From Flavobacteriaceae bacterium (GTDB lineage Bacteria > Bacteroidota > Bacteroidia > Flavobacteriales > Flavobacteriaceae): 16,348 bases of DNA. The notes under the pieces were generated by a model. It saw nothing but the letters and a program-made list of their open reading frames with translations. It made no database searches and was not told the origin of the DNA. The stretch is from NCBI GenBank assembly GCA_949507465.1, contig CATEMS010000080.1, forward strand, positions 1 through 16,348. The letters run 5' to 3'. Below are positions 7,872 through 15,000 of the stretch, piece by piece. How positions within the stretch are numbered: position 1 is the stretch's first letter; each line of letters starts with the position of its first letter. The position numbers were made by a program, and so were the translations under genes.

Positions 7872-9461
7872 CTACAATAGATAGTCTGTGTTTATAAAGT
7901 TTGAATCCTCTGATGCTAATAACTTCTCAAGAATTTCATTGTTATATTGGTTGTCTTTGGAGGCTACAAAACAACGTATTGAAAAGCTTCTTAGCGCATC
8001 AAAAACACTTAAGGTTCCTACTGCAGAATTCTTTCTTCCTGTAAATGGGTATATATCTGGTCCTCTCTGGCAAGCACTATTTAAATTTACTCTACAAACT
8101 AGATTTGCAAAAATGTCTATAAGAGGACCCAGACTCTTGGTATCTTTACCAAAAAGACTTACCTGCTGGCCATATTGTGAAGCTGCAATTGCATCTAGTG
8201 GTTCATCAATATTAGTAAAAGGTATGATGGGAACAACAGGACCAAATTGTTCTTCCTGGTATACCCTCATATCTGTACTAACTGGATACAAAACGGCTGG
8301 GTAACAATAATTTTCACTTAGTTCACCCCCTCGTTTGTTTAAAACCTCAGCACCTTTTGATACCGCATCTTTAATTAATCCGTCAATATAGGCAGGTTTG
8401 TTTTTTTCTGGAAGTGGCGTAAGAAAAACCCCATCCTCCCATGGTAATCCATATTGTAAAGCATCTACAGCCTCTGCATATCGTTTGTTAAATTCCTCAA
8501 CTATATCTGCATGGACAAATAGTACTTTTAATGCAGTACAGCGTTGACCATTATAGGATAGTGTACCAGATATACACTCTCGTACCACAAGATCTAAATC
8601 TGCATCAGGAAGAATAATCGCTGGATTATTTGCCTCAAGTCCTAAAATTAGTCTTAATCTATTTTTAAATGGATGTTCATCTTGAAGGGCTACCGCTGAG
8701 GTGCTATGCCCAATTAAAGCGAGTACATCAACAAAACCTGTTTGCATTATAGGAGCAGCAATCTTTCGGCCCCGACCAAAAACAATGTTTACTACCCCAG
8801 CAGGAAAGCTTTCTTGAAATGCTTCTAGCAAGGGTGTAATTAATAATACCCCAAGCTTAGCTGGTTTAAATATAGTTGTGTTACCCATAATCAAAGCTGG
8901 AATGAGCAAACAAAATGTTTCGTTTAATGGATAATTATAGGGTCCAAGGCAAAGAACAACCCCAAGAGGACTCCTTCTTATGTGCGCAAATATTCCGCTC
9001 TGATTATCAAACCTTGCACTCTTTCTATCTAGTTTCTTATAGGCCTCAATCGTATTTAGAATATAATCAATGGTTCTATCAAATTCTTTACAGGCATCAT
9101 TTTTAGTCTTTCCAATTTCCCACATCAGTAGCTTAACTACCTGGTCTCTGTGAGGCCTCATCTTTTCGACAAAAGTCATCATGCAAGCAATTCTGTCCTT
9201 CACTTTCATGGTGGGCCAATCACCTTTCCCTCTATCAAAAGCAGCAACTGCAGAGTTAATTGCCTCATTGGCTGCATCTGAATCCATATCTGGTACGGAA
9301 CCCAATAATGTTGGGGCTCCATCTGTATAACAAATGTTTGAGTATACCTCAGATGTTTCTCCAGTCCACTGTTTAAGAACACCGTTGACTAGGTATTTAT
9401 TTGAGTGTAAGGGATTTTTGATAGTATATTGCTCAGAGATCGCAATTTTTGATGTGTCCAT
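7872..9461 (-). CDS. gapN: GapN-like NADP-dependent glyceraldehyde-3-phosphate dehydrogenase (aldehyde dehydrogenase superfamily)
   Basis: A protein of 529 residues of the aldehyde dehydrogenase superfamily. The GapN signature FTGRKNSAVGTLSV..ALRSFSIR lies at about 473-496. The likely reaction is non-phosphorylating, NADP-linked oxidation of glyceraldehyde 3-phosphate to 3-phosphoglycerate in the cytoplasm, providing NADPH. The nucleophilic Cys is C308 in SYNGQRCTALK. PYNYPLNE and TTIFKPA mark the substrate and cofactor segments. The usual ELGGK motif is replaced by LGLEANNP: its Glu (E276) is two residues closer to the Cys than the classical general base, and a Gly sits at the classical place. 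I chose the ATG at 9459-9461 (MDTSKIAI) over one 18 codons upstream because the extra stretch resembles leader sequence rather than protein. The stop is TAG. The gene stands alone, downstream of tRNA-Asp and convergent with the SOUL gene. The exact substrate is less certain than the superfamily. Confidence 0.82.
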   Translation of the reverse strand: MDTSKIAISEQYTIKNPLHSNKYLVNGVLKQWTGETSEVYSNICYTDGAPTLLGSVPDMDSDAANEAINSAVAAFDRGKGDWPTMKVKDRIACMMTFVEKMRPHRDQVVKLLMWEIGKTKNDACKEFDRTIDYILNTIEAYKKLDRKSARFDNQSGIFAHIRRSPLGVVLCLGPYNYPLNETFCLLIPALIMGNTTIFKPAKLGVLLITPLLEAFQESFPAGVVNIVFGRGRKIAAPIMQTGFVDVLALIGHSTSAVALQDEHPFKNRLRLILGLEANNPAIILPDADLDLVVRECISGTLSYNGQRCTALKVLFVHADIVEEFNKRYAEAVDALQYGLPWEDGVFLTPLPEKNKPAYIDGLIKDAVSKGAEVLNKRGGELSENYCYPAVLYPVSTDMRVYQEEQFGPVVPIIPFTNIDEPLDAIAASQYGQQVSLFGKDTKSLGPLIDIFANLVCRVNLNSACQRGPDIYPFTGRKNSAVGTLSVFDALRSFSIRCFVASKDNQYNNEILEKLLASEDSNFINTDYLL

Positions 9462-9509
9462 TTTAAGTTTTTTTCTAAAGTACAACATATTATTTAACAA
9501 AAAAAGCCC

Positions 9510-9521
9510 ATCCAATTGGAT
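9510..9521. promoter_or_regulatory. 12-bp perfect palindrome upstream of the gapN-like gene
   Basis: ATCCAATTGGAT is its own reverse complement and lies 48 bases before the chosen start of the gapN-like gene. It could be an operator. A few such palindromes are expected by chance in a window of this size, so the call is weak. Confidence 0.2.
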
Positions 9522-9552
9522 AAGCTTCTCATCGGTCTATAAATAAACCACA

Positions 9553-9570
9553 AGTCCTGTATGCAGGACT
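9553..9570 (-). terminator. Hairpin 3' of tRNA-Asp, possible weak terminator
   Basis: AGTCCTG and CAGGACT form a perfect seven-base-pair stem with a four-base loop, 18 bases past the tRNA 3' end in the direction of transcription. On the minus strand it is followed by TTGTGGTTTATTTAT rather than a clean T run, so termination may be partial, or the hairpin may serve 3'-end processing. Confidence 0.45.
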
Positions 9571-9588
9571 CAACACAACACTTTTCTG

Positions 9589-9662
9589 CGGTCTGGACGA
9601 GACTCGAACTCGCGACCCCCTGCGTGACAGGCAGGTATTCTAACCAACTGAACTACCAGACC
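9589..9662 (-). tRNA. tRNA-Asp (anticodon GTC)
   Basis: A complete 74-nt cloverleaf on the minus strand. The acceptor stem GGTCTGG (from 9662 down) pairs with CCAGACC, with G as discriminator base at 9589. The D arm has the AGTTGGTTA loop. The anticodon stem CCTGC/GCAGG encloses CTGTCAC, with the GTC anticodon at 9626-9628. The T arm is GCGAG-TTCGAGT-CTCGT. CCA is not encoded. It has its own promoter and is followed by a hairpin before the gapN-like gene. Confidence 0.97.
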
Positions 9663-9722
9663 GTGCTACTATTTTAAAGACTTTAAAAGCTTGTCTGTAA
9701 CTTCAAAAAATTGAAGCGAATG

Positions 9723-9753
9723 CAAATATAAAACTAACAATGATAACTGCAAA
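9723..9753 (-). promoter_or_regulatory. Bacteroidetes-type promoter of tRNA-Asp
   Basis: On the minus strand TTTG (9750-9753) is followed after exactly 19 bases by TATATTTG (9723-9730), a full match to the Bacteroidetes consensus at both elements. Transcription would begin near 9716, about 54 nt before the tRNA. Confidence 0.8.
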
Positions 9754-9821
9754 CATTTATTTTAAATATTTCTGTTTTTTTTGTGTTGGGATGGTTAGCC
9801 TTGAGTGGCTTAGAAAGCACA

Positions 9822-10751
9822 TCACCCAAACCTTGCTCGCTCTACTAAATAAGTGGTGAGAATGACATTAAAGTTTTCATTTACATCTACAGGAACGTAC
9901 TTTATTCTATAACGACCGCATGTCAGGGCAAGGGTATCAAAATAAGATTGCACCGCAGTTTCATAGGTTTGTTTTACATTATCTGGATACAGATTTATAT
10001 GCTCTGAAGTTTCAAGGTCTACAAACTTTTTGGGTCGGTTATTAAAATCGAAGCGAAGTTCTTTTTTTTTGTCATAGGTATGAAATAAAACTACTTCATG
10101 CTTGTTATATTTCAAATGTTGCAGGGCCTCAAAAAGCTCTTGCTGCTCCTTATCGCTTTGAAACATATCTGTAAATAAAAACACCAAACTTCTACGCTTT
10201 AGTTTTTCGGCAATTAAATGTAGGTGTGTATAGGTCTTTGTTACCACACCACTACTTTTATTAATAACAGCTTTATTGAGTTGTTGTAATAACTTTTGGT
10301 GATGGCGTTCACTGGCCTTTTCGCTGCTATAAAACTCATAATGATCGCTGTATATACTCATCCCTACAGCATCACGTTGGCGTTTCATTAGATTCATAAT
10401 TGCAGCGCTTGCTAGTGAGCAGAAGCCAATTTTATTGAGATTATCTATGTGCATTTCTCCAAGGGCCGGATAATGCATAGAGCTACTATTGTCTATGATA
10501 AGATGGCAACGCAGGTTGGTTTCTTCCTCATAGCGTTTTGTATAAAGTTTGTCTGTTTTGGCAAAAAGTTTCCAATCAATGTGTTTGGTGCTCTCCCCAT
10601 TGTTATAGATTTTATGCTCTGCGAATTCTGCTGAAAATCCATGAAATGGAGATTTGTGCAAGCCAGAAATAAACCCCTCTACCACCTGGGTAGCAAGCAG
10701 CTCAAGGTTTTTAAACCCAACGATCTCATTGATTTGCTCTTCTAAATTCAC
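9822..10751 (-). CDS. DUF58 domain protein with vWA-like fold, GTG start
   Basis: A cytoplasmic protein of 309 residues. The DUF58 core is seen as HIDWKLFAKTDKLYTKRYEEETN (57-79, written here as its family landmark), preceded by GFISGLHKSPFHGFSAEFAEHK. The vWA metal site DNSSS (MIDAS-type DxSxS) is at 87-91 and FTD is at 193-195, so a metal-dependent protein interaction is plausible. DUF58 proteins usually partner a MoxR-type AAA+ ATPase; none is in this window. The start is GTG at 10749-10751. The frame has a stop 10 codons upstream (a TAG overlapping the end of clpP) and no ATG between, while the family-like N-terminus MNLEEQINEIVGFKNLELL begins exactly here. It follows clpP by 25 bases on the same strand, so co-transcription is likely. 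No clear terminator follows, and tRNA-Asp has its own promoter downstream. Confidence 0.9.
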   Translation of the reverse strand: MNLEEQINEIVGFKNLELLATQVVEGFISGLHKSPFHGFSAEFAEHKIYNNGESTKHIDWKLFAKTDKLYTKRYEEETNLRCHLIIDNSSSMHYPALGEMHIDNLNKIGFCSLASAAIMNLMKRQRDAVGMSIYSDHYEFYSSEKASERHHQKLLQQLNKAVINKSSGVVTKTYTHLHLIAEKLKRRSLVFLFTDMFQSDKEQQELFEALQHLKYNKHEVVLFHTYDKKKELRFDFNNRPKKFVDLETSEHINLYPDNVKQTYETAVQSYFDTLALTCGRYRIKYVPVDVNENFNVILTTYLVERARFG

Positions 10752-10776
10752 CTGTGTGGTATGCTGTAAATACTTA

Positions 10777-11328
10777 TTACACTATAATTCCATCAACAAT
10801 TCCATATTTGATACTCTCTGAGGCATCCATCCAATGGTCTCTCTGAAAATCCTTCATGATTTTGTCAAAGCTCTGCCCGCAGTTATCGGCTAGAATTTTA
10901 GCGCTGATCTCTTTGGTCTTTAAAATCTCTTGGGCTGTTATCTCTATATCGCTGGCCTGTCCTCGAGCACCACCACTGGGCTGATGAATCATAACACGAG
11001 CGTGGGGTTGTATGAATCTGCGCCCTTTTTCTCCTACGCTTAAAAGCAAACTTCCCATGCTTGCCGCCAATCCTGTACAAATGGTAGAGACTGGAGATTT
11101 AATTTGTTTGATGGTATCATAGATAGAAAAACCACTGGTTACATACCCTCCCGGGCTATTGATATAGAGCTTAATCTCATCATGATTTAATGCGTCTAGA
11201 TATAATAAACGATCCACAACATGACGTGCGGTTTTATCATCCACACCACCCCATAAAAATAGTGTGCGATCTTGAAGCTGTTGACTTTCTATAATGTCTT
11301 GTACCTTGGACTTGTTTTCAGAACTCAT
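10777..11328 (-). CDS. clpP: ClpP-type serine protease subunit, divergent second-type paralogue
   Basis: A 183-residue protease subunit of the ClpP family, expected to assemble into a barrel and degrade proteins delivered by a Clp ATPase. The catalytic triad is visible: S90 in GLAASMGSL, H115 in VMIHQPSGG, and D160 in MKDFQRDHW. The oligomerisation and substrate-groove segment YINSPGGYVTSG is also present. I chose the ATG at 11326-11328 (MSSENKSKV). The frame stays open 26 codons upstream through Cys/His-rich sequence that does not look like a ClpP N-terminus. The N-terminal half (FLWGGVDDKTARHVVDRLLYL) differs from the main Bacteroidetes ClpP as I remember it, so this is probably an extra copy beside a housekeeping ClpP elsewhere. 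No ClpX or ClpA is adjacent. The DUF58 gene follows at 25 bases. No convincing promoter was found between this gene and the trxA terminator. Confidence 0.88.
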   Translation of the reverse strand: MSSENKSKVQDIIESQQLQDRTLFLWGGVDDKTARHVVDRLLYLDALNHDEIKLYINSPGGYVTSGFSIYDTIKQIKSPVSTICTGLAASMGSLLLSVGEKGRRFIQPHARVMIHQPSGGARGQASDIEITAQEILKTKEISAKILADNCGQSFDKIMKDFQRDHWMDASESIKYGIVDGIIV

Positions 11329-11471
11329 AGTATGGTATGCTAATGCCATGCATGCAGGGTGGCTGTTATTTAATTGTCTATGGTGTGTGCAACTGCATTT
11401 GAACACTTTTTCCTTTGTACAGCAATATACAACTATGAATTTTTATAAGAAATAACATTTCATAGCATTTA

Positions 11472-11509
11472 TTTAAAAATAAAAAAGGCTTGACATAACG
11501 CCAAGCCTT
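11472..11509 (-). terminator. Rho-independent terminator of trxA
   Basis: On the minus strand AAGGCTTG (from 11509) pairs with CAAGCCTT (to 11485) around a nine-base loop, followed by TTTTTTATTTTT. It begins 22 bases after the thioredoxin stop and separates trxA from clpP. The other strand lacks a T run, so it acts in one direction. Confidence 0.9.
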
Positions 11510-11531
11510 ATGAGTGATATTATTTTATTTA

Positions 11532-11849
11532 TTACAGTAGACTATCTATTGCTTCTGCATACACACTTTTTTGTGCAACACCTACTTGACGTCCTACCAA
11601 CTCACCGTTGTTAAACACAAGGACCGTTGGGATATTACGTACGCCATATTTTGCTGCAAATTCTTGATTTGCATCTACGTCCATTTTACCCACTACAGCT
11701 TTGCCTTGGTAGTCATCGCTTACCTGGTCTATAATTGGTCCAACCATACGGCAAGGCCCACACCAAGCAGCCCAAAAATCAACCAATACAGGCTTGTCAC
11801 TTTTTAATACTATTTCTTCAAATGTTGCGTCTGTTATTTCTAATGCCAT
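11532..11849 (-). CDS. trxA: Thioredoxin
   Basis: A full-length thioredoxin of 105 residues, the usual size for this cytoplasmic disulfide reductase, which passes electrons from thioredoxin reductase to ribonucleotide reductase, peroxiredoxins and other proteins. The active site WCGPC is at 29-33 (C30, C33) inside VDFWAAWCGPCRMVGP. The cis-Pro is P74 in NIPTVLVF, and the buried acid lies in VLVDFW. There is no signal peptide, so it is cytoplasmic TrxA rather than an exported TlpA-like protein. The gene has its own candidate -7 element about 55 bases upstream and a strong terminator after it, so it appears to be a single-gene unit, downstream of dnaE by 151 bases. Confidence 0.97.
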   Translation of the reverse strand: MALEITDATFEEIVLKSDKPVLVDFWAAWCGPCRMVGPIIDQVSDDYQGKAVVGKMDVDANQEFAAKYGVRNIPTVLVFNNGELVGRQVGVAQKSVYAEAIDSLL

Positions 11850-11902
11850 AGTTCTATTTATTTATTTTTTTCTACAGAGAAAATCTTGTTAATATTTGAG
11901 TA

Positions 11903-11910
11903 CAAAAATA
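11903..11910 (-). promoter_or_regulatory. Candidate -7 element of trxA
   Basis: On the minus strand this reads TATTTTTG, an exact fit to TAnnTTTG, with a predicted start near 11896 and a leader of about 47 nt before the trxA ATG. The nearest TTTG upstream (11938-11941) is 27 bases away, too far for the usual -33 spacing. Confidence 0.45.
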
Positions 11911-12000
11911 GTTAAATTTTGGGGTAAAACACTGGTTCAAAGTATCAGTTTCAACAATGATGTAATTGGTTTTACTTATATGGCCAGTAAACTATTTAAC

Positions 12001-15000
12001 TTAGTTTAACTGGTACTTTACTTGGCGATCTTGAAGCTCTTTTAAAAATTCATTACAGATGTTCACTTTGTGAGTTCTACTGGGCATGTTGAGCTTTATT
12101 TTATCCTGAATCTCATAAATAGTGAAACAAAGTTGCTTGTCCCCTTTGTGGGTAGCTATCATCTGTTTTAAAAATAAAAGAGTTTGGTCCTGCAGGTCTT
12201 CGATGGGTAATTGTATGGTTATTTTTTTTGCCTGACTGTCCATTACATTATGCAATAATTGCATCCCATTGTATTGCATTCTTGGATCACTTCGTTTACC
12301 AGTATCCTTATTTATCCAACCCTCTTTAATATACACTTTACCGTGAATGATGGTATTTGGAACTAAAAAATGCCTGAGTTTTAGGTAGTCTTCATTGAAT
12401 ATTTTAAAATCAAAACTTTCTCCAAAATCTGCTACTGTAAATATAGCCCATCCTTTGCCTGCTTTTGTCTCTCGATGCTGCACATCTGTAACAACCCCCC
12501 CAAAGGTAAGCTCTTTACCAATGTGTTTTTCTAAGGAATAAAAATCTGCCACTCGGCAGTTTGTGAAGGTATCCATCTCAACTTTAAAGTCATCAAGGGG
12601 ATGTCCGCTGATGTATACACCAACAACTTCTTTTTCAAAATTTAATTTTTTCATGGTTCCCCAATCCTCACATGGAGGCACTTCGGGTTCTGGAATTTGC
12701 ACTTCACTGGTCTCACCAAACAAACTTACTTGACTACTGTTTTGCGTTTCTTGGTAGCGGGAGGCATACTTCAAAACTTTTTCAAAAAAGGTAATGCCGT
12801 CTGCATCCTCATGCATGTATTGAGCACGGTGATTATTAAAACTATCAAAACCTCCTCCTAGTACTAAATTTTCAATGGCTTTTTTATTAGCGGCTCGCAA
12901 ATCTATACGTTTCGCAAAATCAAATATAGATTTGTAATTTCCACTTTTTCTGTTCTCTACAATAGTTGCAACAGCATTGGCGCCTACTCCTTTTATTGCC
13001 CCCATACCAAATCGTACAGCCCCTCTATCATTTACAGAAAATTTATAAAAACTTTCATTTACATCTGGCCCTAAAATCTCTAAGCCCATCCGCTTGCACT
13101 CCTCCATAAAAAAAGTTACCTGCTTTATATCACGCATGTTATTGCTCAAAACTGCCGCCATGTACTCTGCAGGATAATGTGCTTTTAAATACGCTGTCTG
13201 GTAAGCAATCCAGGCATAACAAGTAGAGTGACTTTTGTTAAATGCATAACTTGCAAAGGCTTCCCAATCCTTCCATATTTTTTCTAGTTTCTCTTGATCA
13301 TGACCATTGGCAACTGCATTTTTAATAAAACGAGGTTTCATTTTATCCAAAACAGCTTTTTGCTTTTTACCCATGGCCTTACGCAAGACATCTGCATCAC
13401 CTTTGCTAAAGTCTGCAAGTTTTTGAGAAAGCAACATAACTTGCTCCTGGTATACTGTAATCCCGTAGGTTTCATCTAAATACTCTTCCATTGCAGGAAG
13501 ATCATATTGTATGGCTTCCTCTCCATTTTTACGTCTAATAAAGCTGGGAATATACTCCAAAGGTCCTGGTCTGTAAAGGGCATTCATGGCAATAAGGTCT
13601 CCAAAAACAGTTGGTTTCAACTCTTTCATGTATTTCTGCATTCCTGCAGATTCGTATTGAAAAATACCTACAGTTTCTCCTCTTTGGAAAAGTTCATAGG
13701 TTTTCTGATCATCAAGGGGGAAACTATCTGGATCTAGAGTAACACCATGTTTGTGCTTTACTATTTTTACAGTGTCTTTGATAAGAGTTAAGGTTTTTAG
13801 ACCCAGAAAATCCATCTTCAACAAACCTGCATTCTCAACCACAGAGTTATCAAACTGAGTCACATACAAATCACTATCTTTTGCCAGAGAAACAGGTACA
13901 AAATTGGTGATATCGCTAGGTGTAATAATAACACCACAGGCATGAATGCCTGTATTGCGTATAGAACCTTCTAATATTTTTGCCTGCCCAATAGTTTGAG
14001 AGGTTAAATCTGTGCCATCTGCCAAAGAAATTAATTCTTGCACCTTGGGGAGTTCATCACTCCTAAATGTACCCCGAAGTGCTTTTTCGTCCATGCCAAA
14101 AATTTTATTTAGTTTGGTCATGTTTGGTATTAACTTGGCCACTCGATCTGCATCGCCCAATGGCAAATCAAGCACCCGAGCGGTATCTCTAATGGCTGAT
14201 TTTGCTGCCATGGTACCATAAGTGATGATTTGCGCCACTTGATTGCTACCATATTTTTGTATGACATAATCCATGACCTTACTTCTACCTTCATCATCAA
14301 AATCAATATCAATATCTGGCATGGACACCCTATCTGGATTCAAAAAACGCTCAAAAAGCAAGTTGTACTTTATAGGATCAATGTTGGTTATCCATAAACA
14401 ATAAGCGACCACAGATCCTGCTGCAGAACCACGACCAGGACCTACAGAGACATTCATATTCCTTGCCTCTCTTATAAAATCTTCTGTAATTAAAAAATAT
14501 CCGGGATATCCCGTTTTTTGAATTACATCCAATTCAAAATTGATGCGCTCTGTAATGGCCTCAGCTTCTTTTTTATGAGCATCGCTCTCTCCTGTGAGTG
14601 AGGGGTAGCGTTTTTTAGCTCCTAGAAAAGTAAGATGTTTTAAAAAATTGTTTTCACCTCTTTTACCACCATCAAGTTGATCTTTCTCATCTATGAACTC
14701 TTCTGGTATATCAAATTTTGGCAGCAACACATCTCGTTGTAAAGAAAAGGGAGTTACTTTTTCTATGAGCTCACTGATTGAGGCAATGGCCTGGGGAAGG
14801 TCTTTAAAAAGGGCCTTCATAGCTTCTTGACTCTTAAAATAATACTCTTGATTTGGCAATCCGTACCTGTAACCGCGGCCTCGACCTATGGGAGTTGCCT
14901 GTTTCTCACCATCTTTTACACACAATAATATGTCATGTGCATTGGCGCTTTTTTGATCTATATAATAGGTATTGTTTGCGGCAATTAATGGCACCTGATG

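Noticed and set aside
7888..8304. Plus-strand open frame of 138 codons inside the gapN-like gene
   Set aside because: It lies wholly antisense to well-conserved ALDH motifs and its translation resembles no family.
11329..11406. 26-codon N-terminal extension of ClpP with several Cys and His residues
   Set aside because: The Cys/His spacing fits no metal-binding motif I know, the start at 11328 gives a normal ClpP N-terminus, and no upstream evidence supports the longer form.
11988..12008. Inverted repeat TAAACTA/TAGTTTA overlapping the dnaE stop, considered as a terminator
   Set aside because: Only seven AT-rich pairs and no T run follows on the minus strand.
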